The notes below the pieces were generated by a model. The model worked only from the letters and a program-made list of their open reading frames with translations. It had not been told where the DNA came from and did not search any database. Below are positions 1-5,612 of a stretch of DNA of 18,882 nt, one piece after another. Within the stretch, counting starts at the first letter, position 1; each line of letters opens with the position of its first letter. Made by a program: the position numbers and the translations under genes. The stretch covers positions 1-18,882 of the forward strand of contig DBZJ01000148.1 of the NCBI GenBank assembly GCA_002311635.1. Reading direction: 5' to 3'. The stretch is from Syntrophaceae bacterium UBA1163. Lineage in GTDB: Bacteria > Desulfobacterota > BSN033 > UBA1163.

Positions 1-18
1 ACATTTATTAATGAGGCA

Positions 19-672
19 TCAGGGGACTTCTCCGATCTTTTCATCAAAACGTAGATGACAACTTCGCTCCATCGGGGTCTCTCCCTGGTTAATGATGACC
101 AGGCGGGCCCCCGATCGCAGAGCTACTCTCGGCATATCATTCGCGGGGCTCACCACAAGACTCGATCCCACCACAATGAAGAGATCACAATAACTTGAGT
201 GCTGGAAAGAATCCTCCAGATCTTTCTGAGGAAGCGAGTCGCCAAAGTTCACGACACTCGAGACTAGCCTGCCTCCGCACTTGCAGGTATCTGTCCCCAA
301 AGGTTTCTCCACCTGGGTCTGGCAGCTTTGACAGCTGAGCTTTGCGACGTTTCCATGCAATTCAGCCAACAATTCAGGCCGAATCCCGGAGCGCAGATGG
401 AGGTTGTCCACATTCTGGGAGATGAGAAACTTCAACTTACCAATATTCTGAAGCTCTACAATCGCTCGATGCCCAGCGTTCGGTTCGACCGGAGTGGAAG
501 GTCTGGTTATAGGTGGAAGCCCTTTCTCTTGTCTTGTCCAGACGCCATCCGGTCCCCGAAAGTCAGGTATCCCTGACTCGGTACTGATGCCCGCGCCGGT
601 GAAAACGACGAGATATTTGGACTCGAACATCCACTGTGCTAATTTCTTAATTCGCTCTTCCAAATTCGCCAT
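19..672 (-). CDS. SIR2-family NAD-dependent protein deacylase (sirtuin)
   Basis: Removes acyl groups from lysines of proteins while consuming NAD, in the cytoplasm (family knowledge). The 217-residue product shows every sirtuin signature: the NAD-binding TGAGIST (25-31) and GIPDFRGP (34-41), QNVDNLH (86-92), the catalytic His106 in ELHGN, a zinc knuckle of Cys114, Cys117, Cys130 and Cys132, VVNFGDSLP (140-148) and GSS (169-171). The ATG at 672 has GAGGG about 8 bases upstream. GPDGVWT after the DFRG motif and QNVDNLHLRSG look more like the SIRT6/7-type branch than E. coli CobB, and the Tyr-x-x-Arg pair of desuccinylases is not seen; this is a reading by eye. It is somewhat short at the C-terminus, ending just after IGEVP. 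It is divergent from the PRC-barrel gene. Substrate unknown. Confidence 0.93.
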   Translation of the reverse strand: MANLEERIKKLAQWMFESKYLVVFTGAGISTESGIPDFRGPDGVWTRQEKGLPPITRPSTPVEPNAGHRAIVELQNIGKLKFLISQNVDNLHLRSGIRPELLAELHGNVAKLSCQSCQTQVEKPLGTDTCKCGGRLVSSVVNFGDSLPQKDLEDSFQHSSYCDLFIVVGSSLVVSPANDMPRVALRSGARLVIINQGETPMERSCHLRFDEKIGEVP

Positions 673-838
673 ATTCGATCCCTCTTTTAAGAAAAACGAG
701 ATGGTGAAGCAGCTCTCCGCGACAAGAGTGGGTTTTGGTTTTTGTTATCCCATTTTACAACCTCCCTCCGCCTTTGTAAAAGAGTTTCATGGTTAAATTT
801 AGCAATCCAGACGCTCAACTCTTTTGCAAGAAAAGATA

Positions 839-853
839 GGAGATCCGATCTCC
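839..853. promoter_or_regulatory. Perfect 7+1+7 palindrome, possible operator
   Basis: GGAGATC and GATCTCC flank a single central C in the divergent region between the sirtuin and the PRC-barrel gene. It directly abuts a possible -35 (TTGAAA at 854-859; a poor -10, TTAAAT, lies at 876-881). The spacing fits a repressor or activator site for the plus-strand gene. No known regulator is recognised, and a chance palindrome is possible. Confidence 0.35.
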
Positions 854-895
854 TTGAAATAGAGAGAAGGGATGATTAAATATAAGTTGTTGTAT

Positions 896-924
896 ATCCC
901 CGTAGAGTTCTTAGCAACGGGGAT
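896..924 (+). promoter_or_regulatory. 5' leader hairpin of the PRC-barrel gene
   Basis: ATCCCCGT (896-903) and ACGGGGAT (917-924) form a perfect 8-bp stem with a 13-base loop. It lies 10 bases upstream of the strong AGGAGG (935-940) of the gene at 949. There is no T tract after it, so it is not a terminator. It may stabilise the 5' end of the mRNA or take part in translational control. Confidence 0.5.
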
Positions 925-948
925 CTAGAAGGAAAGGAGGAATGAGCA

Positions 949-1911
949 ATGTACAAAATGATAAAAGTTCTTGTTACACTGAGTTCGGTTTTCTGCCTCG
1001 TGCTTCTTGGCAGCAGCGCATTTGCCCAAGGGTATAATGAATTTCAGAGGGGAACGGTAGGAGTTGTCTACCAGCCTATGGGACTGGATACCTTTGAGGC
1101 CAGCTGGTTTATCGGCCATCGTGTGACGACCATGAATAATGGAAGTTTGGGGCAGATCAGCAGTCTTGTGATCGACAAGACAAACGACCGTATTGCCCTG
1201 GTGGTCCTCTCGGATGTCCCGACTCTTGGCGCGGAGCCACTGGCACTTCCTTATCGTTCGGTTGCAAGAATTGGTCAGGAAACTTTTGAATTCAACCCGG
1301 GCGATATGGAGATAGGGGTGGCCACCTCGTCGCTTAGGGATCCGTTTATTAGAACAATCACGCAGTATCCGAGCTACTCTGAGTTCTACGGCCTTCCGCC
1401 AGTCATGGACGCTGCTTGGCTTGCAGACATCTACAGGCACTATGGCCAAGTCCCCTATTGGACTGAGGAAGGAGAGCAAATGCCCAAGGCATTGGAGCTT
1501 TACGAGAGCAATGGACTAATGGGTGCTGAAGTTCGTCTGCCAAATGGAGAAGAAGCAGGACGAATCAATGATTTTGTGATCGGCTCTTCGGACGGCCGTA
1601 TTGCCTTCTTGGTCCTTTACGATGTTCCTGGAAGGGAGAGCAGTTTGATTGCCGTTCCATTCAGTACTCTATCGATCCGTGGTGAGAATGACCTTGTTCT
1701 CAATACCACCAGGGAGCGATTGGCACTCTCATTTGATTTTGACGCGTCTGGGGATTTGAACAATCCCAGATGGGCCGGAGATACTTACAGATACTTCGGC
1801 GTACAGCCTTATTGGACTGAGCAAGAAGAGATGGCACCCATTTCTTTAGGTCCTGAAATCATGAGGCCGGAGCCAAATTCGCTAGACTGGTACCAAATGT
1901 ACGGATATTGA
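949..1911 (+). CDS. Exported protein with two PRC-barrel domains
   Basis: A 320-residue protein with a clear Sec signal peptide: positive start, hydrophobic stretch about 6-21, and AFA before Gln27 as the likely cleavage site. No lipobox is seen. Two PRC-barrel units follow at about 52-120 and 187-255, each with an IGHRV- or MGAEV-like strand, a G-x-I/L-x-D/S turn and a hydrophobic DRIALVVL or GRIAFLVL strand. Each barrel is followed by a near-identical tail motif, YRHYGQVPYWTEE (162-174) and YRYFGVQPYWTEQ (280-292), so the mature protein is a tandem duplication of about 118 residues. AGGAGG at 935-940 supports the ATG at 949. PRC barrels are adaptor folds (RimM, photosynthetic reaction centre H subunit); the function of this extracytoplasmic form is unknown. 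It is a monocistronic unit closed by a terminator at 1937-1976. Confidence 0.9.
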   Translation: MYKMIKVLVTLSSVFCLVLLGSSAFAQGYNEFQRGTVGVVYQPMGLDTFEASWFIGHRVTTMNNGSLGQISSLVIDKTNDRIALVVLSDVPTLGAEPLALPYRSVARIGQETFEFNPGDMEIGVATSSLRDPFIRTITQYPSYSEFYGLPPVMDAAWLADIYRHYGQVPYWTEEGEQMPKALELYESNGLMGAEVRLPNGEEAGRINDFVIGSSDGRIAFLVLYDVPGRESSLIAVPFSTLSIRGENDLVLNTTRERLALSFDFDASGDLNNPRWAGDTYRYFGVQPYWTEQEEMAPISLGPEIMRPEPNSLDWYQMYGY

Positions 1912-1936
1912 GGAAGGGTTCCTTTACTGCCCTTTG

Positions 1937-1976
1937 GAGGACAGCCTCCGTCATCGTTGGCTGTCCTCTTTTTTTT
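1937..1976 (+). terminator. Rho-independent terminator after the PRC-barrel gene
   Basis: GAGGACAGCC (1937-1946) pairs perfectly with GGCTGTCCTC (1959-1968) across a 12-base loop and is followed by a run of eight T (1969-1976). It lies 25 bases after the stop codon of the PRC-barrel gene. Confidence 0.92.
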
Positions 1977-2188
1977 GTCTCGGACGTGTCCCAGACCAGC
2001 CATGCGCCACCTCCGCGGTAGGTCAGGGTGATAGGATCGTTTTGATCACGTGAATTTGACCCATGCCGCAACAGGTGATAAGCTTTCAATGATGAAGACC
2101 AAAATGGGGAAACGGGTCTCTCCGGATGAGTTGACCAAGTCCCCGTGCAGTGCTTTGGCAAAAACTCAGACAAGTGGAGGGAATAAGA

Positions 2189-2386
2189 ATGGATCAGAAG
2201 AAGAAATTATCAGTCGTCATTGAACACTGGATCGAGCATAATGAAAGCCACATGGGTGAATACAAAAGATGGGCTCAAACGGCCGGTGAGTTGGGATTAG
2301 ATTCGGTAAAGGCCGAGATTGAAGAGGCCATGGAGAAAATTTCCCAGTCAAACGAGCATTTGGAAAAGGCTTTGAAGGGCATATAG
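2189..2386 (+). CDS. Small helical protein with HxxxHxxxH pattern, unknown function
   Basis: A 65-residue protein that I do not recognise by name. The ATG at 2189 is chosen because GGAGGG (2176-2181) lies 7 bases upstream; the reading frame is open back to 2150 without a ribosome site. The sequence looks like a two-helix hairpin. Helix 1 carries EHWIEHNESH, placing His13, His17 and His21 at i, i+4, i+8 on one face. Helix 2 is Glu/Lys-rich and carries His57. Four histidines plus Glu12, Glu16 and Glu19 could make a metal site, which would fit the ferritin-like and CsoR/CopZ-like neighbours, but this is inference. I recall similar small HWIEHN proteins in anaerobes without knowing their role. 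It is convergent with the ferritin-like gene; only a weak CCCGC/GCGGG hairpin separates them near 2413-2429. Confidence 0.75.
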   Translation: MDQKKKLSVVIEHWIEHNESHMGEYKRWAQTAGELGLDSVKAEIEEAMEKISQSNEHLEKALKGI

Positions 2387-2444
2387 TCTTACGGTTTTGA
2401 GTGAAGGTCCCCGCCCAGGGAGCGGGCTTTCGGGCACGGTCCGG

Positions 2445-2951
2445 TCAAGATTCCTTTTGAATTTCTAATTCTTTTTCCTTCTCCGTGAGAATGAGAATGT
2501 GACTGATCTCTTCGTCAATCAGAGTATCAATTTCGTTTTTCCCTAAGTATTCAGGAACTAATTTTTTCATCGTCGTATAAAACACCACAGAATCCTTCTC
2601 AAAAGCAACAGCCAGATCTAAAGCTTCTATCGGTGTTTTACACTTTGAAACGAGCTCAGAAATATCTTTGTTTTTCAAGAACACATGGCTGTCCGTTGCC
2701 GCTTTGAGATAGAGATGGAGTTCCTGGTTTGGATCGAAGAAATCTCCTCCCTTTGCCGAACGGGGCAATCGCTGCCTCAGCGTTTCAAAAAGGTCGATGT
2801 GTTTAGATTCCCAGCTCGCCAGGTCCAAAAAGAGCTTTTGTGCAGAAGGATCCGAACAATTTTTTGCAACCATTTCGTAGAATCTTCGTCCGTTCTCTTC
2901 AATCTGGACTCCTATTTGAAAGATCTCATCGGCATTGAAATCGAAAGACAT
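2445..2951 (-). CDS. Ferritin-like (rubrerythrin-type) diiron protein
   Basis: A 168-residue four-helix protein. The likely diiron ligands can all be placed: Glu19 in EENGRRFYE (helix 1), Glu48 and His51 in ESKH (helix 2), Glu118 in FEKDSVVFY (helix 3), and Glu148 and His151 in EISH (helix 4). This E/ExxH/E/ExxH pattern is that of rubrerythrin and other ferritin-like proteins; the C-terminal rubredoxin domain of true rubrerythrin is absent. The family reduces peroxide or stores iron in the cytoplasm; which one applies here cannot be told. The ATG at 2951 has GGGAGG 5-6 bases upstream, and that site overlaps the stop region of the PcaD-like gene 12 bases before it, so the two are very likely co-transcribed and translationally coupled. 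Confidence 0.87.
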   Translation of the reverse strand: MSFDFNADEIFQIGVQIEENGRRFYEMVAKNCSDPSAQKLFLDLASWESKHIDLFETLRQRLPRSAKGGDFFDPNQELHLYLKAATDSHVFLKNKDISELVSKCKTPIEALDLAVAFEKDSVVFYTTMKKLVPEYLGKNEIDTLIDEEISHILILTEKEKELEIQKES

Positions 2952-2963
2952 AGTTATCCTCCC

Positions 2964-3755
2964 TTACGAAAGACTCCTTAAAAAGTTCAGCAGAGCCGCA
3001 TTAAAAGCGTCGGCCTGCTCCACATTGGAAAGATGACGGGCAGACGGCAATATCACCAGCTTTGAATTGGATATGCGTTCGCGCATGGCCACTGAGACAG
3101 AGACCGGCGTTCCCGGATCCTTTTCACCTACCATGATCAGCGTTGGTACTTTAATCTCCGAAAGTCGTTCTAAATAATTCAACCTTCGAATCGCCTCAGC
3201 GCAGCCAATATAACCCGATACAGGGGTGGCCAGGAGTTGCTGTCGAATGAGCGCTAACATCTTGGAGTCTTGCTTAAGGAAAGATGGACTAAACCAGCGC
3301 TCCATCGTTTGATCCAATAATGCCTCCATGCCTTTCGTACGCGCCTTATCCATACGCTCCTGCCATAACGGTTGGGCTTCTGCGGGGACGACGGCAGCCG
3401 TATCGCACAGGCTGAGGCTCTGGAGGCGATGCGGATCGTTCAGGGCAAGACTCTGGCCGATCATTCCTCCCAGGGAGAGTCCCACAAAGTGCACTCGATC
3501 CACATCCAGGGCGTCCAATAATTTAATGACATCCTCCGCCAAGAGTTCTAAGGTGTACGCTCCTGAAGGAGCGTCGCTACTGCCATGACCACGGATGTCA
3601 TATCGGAGGACCTGAAAATAAGGGTTCAAGGCATCCATCTGAGGGTTCCACATGAGGAGGCTGGAGCTGAGGGAATGGCTCAAAACGACCACCGGAGCGC
3701 CCTTTTTCCCAGATAGTTCATAGTTGACGTAAATATCATTCGCCTTGATTCGCAT
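2964..3755 (-). CDS. pcaD: Alpha/beta hydrolase, 3-oxoadipate enol-lactonase-like
   Basis: A 263-residue alpha/beta hydrolase. The nucleophile elbow is GLSLGG (Ser94), the acid is Asp213 in GEKDPGTP, and the base is His241 in ARHL; HS at 27-28 follows the oxyanion strand. The cap carries RWFS, ATPVSGYIGC and EAIRRLNY, which closely follow 3-oxoadipate enol-lactonase, the enzyme that opens 3-oxoadipate enol-lactone in the beta-ketoadipate pathway. No other pca gene is in the window, so the true substrate may differ. The ATG at 3755 with AGGAGAG 7 bases upstream is preferred to a TTG 24 bases earlier. The downstream ferritin-like gene starts 12 bases after the stop. A promoter with a perfect -35 lies at 3791-3819. 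Confidence 0.85.
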   Translation of the reverse strand: MRIKANDIYVNYELSGKKGAPVVVLSHSLSSSLLMWNPQMDALNPYFQVLRYDIRGHGSSDAPSGAYTLELLAEDVIKLLDALDVDRVHFVGLSLGGMIGQSLALNDPHRLQSLSLCDTAAVVPAEAQPLWQERMDKARTKGMEALLDQTMERWFSPSFLKQDSKMLALIRQQLLATPVSGYIGCAEAIRRLNYLERLSEIKVPTLIMVGEKDPGTPVSVSVAMRERISNSKLVILPSARHLSNVEQADAFNAALLNFLRSLS

Positions 3756-3790
3756 CGATTCTCTCCTGTTTTTTCTCAATGTTTGTACCC

Positions 3791-3819
3791 ACGTTAAATG
3801 AACAGCCGCCCCTTGTCAA
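3791..3819 (-). promoter_or_regulatory. Probable sigma-70 promoter of the pcaD-like/ferritin-like unit
   Basis: On the minus strand TTGACA (plus positions 3814-3819) is a perfect -35, followed by 17 bases and TAACGT (3791-3796) as a weak -10. Transcription would start about 30 bases before the ATG at 3755. Confidence 0.5.
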
Positions 3820-3929
3820 CGGAATTCGATACGGATCTGAAAGAAACGACCTTTTGCTCTCTTGCTTACGCGCCCCTTCCGTTACGAAAAGGGGGTGAGG
3901 AGGGATCTACGTGTGGGAGTCTTTTCTCC

Positions 3930-3958
3930 TTGACGAAGCGAAAGGAAAGGGTTATTCT
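3930..3958 (+). promoter_or_regulatory. Probable sigma-70 promoter of the csoR-like operon
   Basis: TTGACG (3930-3935), a 17-base spacer and TATTCT (3953-3958) make a good -35/-10 pair. The start point would be near 3965, immediately upstream of the operator at 3970-3984 and about 24 bases before the ATG at 3989. Confidence 0.65.
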
Positions 3959-3969
3959 ATTTTCAGTAT

Positions 3970-3984
3970 TACCATAGGGGGGTA
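3970..3984 (+). promoter_or_regulatory. CsoR-type operator overlapping the csoR leader
   Basis: TACCATAGGGGGGTA has the TACC...G-tract...GGTA shape of operators bound by CsoR proteins, as remembered from Gram-positive copper operons. It sits just after the predicted transcription start and covers the ribosome binding site of the csoR-like gene, so bound repressor would block transcription of its own operon. Confidence 0.7.
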
Positions 3985-3988
3985 TAGT

Positions 3989-4264
3989 ATGAATGAGGAA
4001 AGAAAAGACGTCTTGCTGAGATTACGAAGAATCGAAGGACAAATCCGCGGGTTACAGAGGATGGTCGAGGAGGAAGTTGCCTGTGCGGACATTCTGACTC
4101 AGGTGGCTGCCGTCACTGCCGCGGTCAAAAAAGTAGGGACGGTTGTTGTCAAAACCTACATGGAAGAATGTCTGGACAAGACCCAGGGGAAGCCGGGAGC
4201 CAGAAGAATGGAGACCTTGAGAGATTTCCAGAAGGCTGTCTCAAGATATATCGATTGGGCGTAA
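3989..4264 (+). CDS. CsoR/FrmR-family transcriptional repressor
   Basis: A 91-residue all-helical DNA-binding protein of the CsoR/FrmR (DUF156) family; homotetramers or dimers release DNA on binding a metal or an electrophile. RRIEGQIRGLQRMVEE (13-28) is the family signature. In CsoR the copper ligands are Cys, His and Cys at 36, 61 and 65. The equivalent positions here, with identical spacing, are Cys32, Tyr57 and Cys61, so the His ligand is replaced by Tyr. The partner gene is CopZ-like, which argues for copper or another soft metal, but the altered site could mean a different effector. The ATG at 3989 is preferred to an in-frame GTG at 3911 because the promoter and operator lie between them and the family length is about 90. 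It leads the operon of the CopZ-like and FmdB-like genes. Confidence 0.92.
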   Translation: MNEERKDVLLRLRRIEGQIRGLQRMVEEEVACADILTQVAAVTAAVKKVGTVVVKTYMEECLDKTQGKPGARRMETLRDFQKAVSRYIDWA

Positions 4265-4342
4265 GTAAATTCCGGCATGTGGATTGCGGAATGCCGAATT
4301 GATAAGGCAAGCATTATGCATTAAATGAAAGGAGAAAGGGAA

Positions 4343-4549
4343 ATGGCTACAAGTTTAAAAGTTAAAGGAATGAGCTGTCAGCATTGCGTGATGTCCGTCA
4401 CTAAGGCGCTGGGCCAACTGGACGGGGTTAAGAATGTGCGGGTGGATCTCGCTAAAGGAGAGGTTCAATTTGACAATACAAAGGAGGTTGCCTCGAACCG
4501 GATTGAAAAAGCCATCAGTGATGCAGGGTATGAGGTGGTTCATAGTTAA
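4343..4549 (+). CDS. CopZ-like heavy-metal-associated (HMA) domain protein
   Basis: A 68-residue single-domain metallochaperone. The HMA loop GMSCQHC (9-15) supplies Cys12 and Cys15 for Cu(I) or a similar soft metal, and the rest follows the beta-alpha-beta-beta-alpha-beta fold (VKNVRVDLAKGEVQFD, then AISDAGYEV). The ATG at 4343 has AAAGGAG at 4328-4334; an in-frame ATG at 4325 lacks a ribosome site. It follows the CsoR-like gene by 78 bases in the same direction. No copper P-type ATPase is present in the window, so the usual delivery partner must be encoded elsewhere or the protein acts as a buffer. Confidence 0.9.
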   Translation: MATSLKVKGMSCQHCVMSVTKALGQLDGVKNVRVDLAKGEVQFDNTKEVASNRIEKAISDAGYEVVHS

Positions 4550-4570
4550 TTCGAATGAATGTCGAACAAT

Positions 4571-4634
4571 TTGTAGCGCCCCCATTTACTGGGGGCGACA
4601 AAGAGATCGTCGGCAATAAATGCCGACGCTACAA
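4571..4634. repeat. Two-hairpin palindromic repeat, element 1
   Basis: An outer inverted repeat, TTGTAGCG (4571-4578) and CGCTACAA (4627-4634), encloses two perfect hairpins: CGCCCCC/GGGGGCG (4577-4583 and 4591-4597) and GTCGGCA/TGCCGAC (4609-4615 and 4621-4627). The folded form would be a three-way junction. It lies between the CopZ-like and FmdB-like genes and its right end is directly followed by the ribosome site of the latter. Confidence 0.85.
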
Positions 4635-4649
4635 TTAAAGGAGAAAGCA

Positions 4650-4850
4650 ATGCCGATTTATGAGTATCGATGTCGAAAATGTGGGGAAGTTTTTGAAAGG
4701 TTCATGAGGGTCAATGAGAGAGGAGATTCCTTAACATGCCCCTATTGCGGAGAACATAAGCCCGAGAAAATTCTTTCCAGTTTCTCGTCATCAAAAGGAT
4801 CGGAATCTTCTTCTTGCGGCCCTGTGGGTGGCTCGACCCGTTTCAGTTGA
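4650..4850 (+). CDS. FmdB-family zinc ribbon protein
   Basis: A 66-residue protein of the FmdB/CxxC_CXXC_SSSS family. It starts with the hallmark MPIYEYRCRKCG and carries a zinc ribbon of Cys8, Cys11, Cys30 and Cys33, then a flexible Ser-rich tail ending CGPVGGSTRFS. The family is a putative regulator or small zinc-ribbon factor; no biochemical role is assigned with certainty. The ATG at 4650 is fixed by AAAGGAG (4637-4643) and the family start. It lies 100 bases after the CopZ-like gene with repeat element 1 in between, so it may be the third gene of the csoR operon. Confidence 0.9.
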   Translation: MPIYEYRCRKCGEVFERFMRVNERGDSLTCPYCGEHKPEKILSSFSSSKGSESSSCGPVGGSTRFS

Positions 4851-4915
4851 GGCTAACCGAGAGCCGGTAGTTCACCGGTCTTCGGAGCTTTAGCGAATCT
4901 TACAAGGTTATCAAT

Positions 4916-5019
4916 TAATACAAACGCATTAAATATTTTGTAGGGCAACCCTTTAGGGTTGCTTTAAGCAAGGCTAAAGCCTTGCGCTACATGTAAAATG
5001 ATTTAACGCGTTTGTATTA
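4916..5019. repeat. MITE-like two-hairpin repeat with long terminal inverted repeats, element 2
   Basis: Nineteen-base terminal inverted repeats at 4916-4934 and 5001-5019 match at 18 of 19 positions (outer end TAATACAAACG). Inside, TGTAG/CTACA encloses two perfect 7-bp hairpins with TTTA and TAAA loops: GCAACCC/GGGTTGC (4945-4951, 4956-4962) and GCAAGGC/GCCTTGC (4968-4974, 4979-4985). At 104 bases and without an ORF it looks like a non-autonomous mobile or REP-like element. No target-site duplication could be confirmed. Confidence 0.85.
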
Positions 5020-5047
5020 GTCCATAATTGTATGGACGTTGAAGATC

Positions 5048-5119
5048 AAATCCCCCCTCCCCTCCCTTTAGAAAGGGGAGGAATTCCCCTCTTTTGCAAA
5101 AGAGGGGCAGGGGAGATTT
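5048..5119. repeat. Two-hairpin palindromic repeat, element 3
   Basis: AAATC (5048-5052) and GATTT (5115-5119) with C/G-rich continuations form the outer stem. Inside are an imperfect hairpin (5061-5081) and a perfect 10-bp hairpin, CCCCTCTTTT/AAAAGAGGGG (5086-5095, 5098-5107). The element reaches the stop codon of the ABM-domain gene at 5119. Confidence 0.8.
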
Positions 5120-5403
5120 TATAGGATCTCGTAACAGGTCTTCACGTCCGTTCCCGGTTCCAGCAGTGGAGCAAGTTTCTCCAGAGATTTTGGAAGATTG
5201 CTGGAATGAACCTTTAATGCTTCTTTATCCGGGTATTTCTCGTAAAAAATAATCGTATTGTCTTCACCGCGAACCGTATGGGGAATATAGACAAGGCAAC
5301 CCGGTTCCGCCGCTTTGATTTTTGGAACAATTTCCTTTAGAGCGTTAATAACCTCATCCATTTTCCCTTCCTTCACTTTCACCTTCGCAATTAGTGTGAT
5401 CAT
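5119..5403 (-). CDS. ABM/YgiN-type putative quinol monooxygenase
   Basis: A 94-residue protein of the antibiotic biosynthesis monooxygenase (ABM) fold: MITLIAKVKVKEGK, EIVPKIKAAEPGCLVY, FYEKYPDKEALKVHSSN. This is the dimeric ferredoxin-like barrel of YgiN and related quinol oxidases; His66 in VHSSN sits at the conserved His position. The family acts without cofactor on quinols or aromatic substrates; substrate unknown here. The ATG at 5403 has GGGGAGG 6 bases upstream; the frame is open for 20 more codons but without a ribosome site. The stop codon abuts repeat element 3. The 209 bases to the next gene upstream contain no further gene that I can support. Confidence 0.88.
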   Translation of the reverse strand: MITLIAKVKVKEGKMDEVINALKEIVPKIKAAEPGCLVYIPHTVRGEDNTIIFYEKYPDKEALKVHSSNLPKSLEKLAPLLEPGTDVKTCYEIL

Positions 5404-5612
5404 GTCATCCTCCCCGTTGCTCCCGTTAAGTTTGAAGTACGTGAATAACTTGAAAAGCCACAATAACTTCTAACATGATTGATTACTGCATTTCAACAGT
5501 TAACCTACGTCGAAAATGTACAATAGGTATTTTTCTCTGCAACCGTGGGTCTGGTGTGCTGACTCAAACCGAACAATCACTTACTTTCCAGTAGGAGCAC
5601 CTGAGAGAGGTG

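Noticed and set aside
1859..2173. Minus-strand open frame of 104 codons across the PRC gene end and its terminator
   Set aside because: It runs antisense through the terminator and the end of a well-supported gene, has no ribosome site and no recognisable family.
2089..2220. Short plus-strand frame starting ATGATGAAG upstream of the HWIEHN gene
   Set aside because: No ribosome site, no family resemblance, and it overlaps the supported gene in another frame.
2405..2435. Bidirectional terminator between the HWIEHN and ferritin-like genes
   Set aside because: The CCCGC/GCGGG hairpin has only five base pairs and no clear T tract on either strand.
3911..3988. N-terminal extension of the CsoR-family gene from a GTG at 3911 with a fair GGAGGG upstream
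   Set aside because: The promoter and operator lie inside it, and the family is about 90 residues from the ATG at 3989.
4267..4300. Attenuator or riboswitch between the CsoR-like and CopZ-like genes
   Set aside because: ATTCCGGCAT and ATGCCGAAT pair only with a bulge, there is no T tract, and no riboswitch consensus can be recognised.
5464..5612. Extra small gene between the ABM and thioesterase genes
   Set aside because: Short frames only, without ribosome site or family features; probably just the promoter region of the ABM gene, though no convincing -35/-10 could be read.
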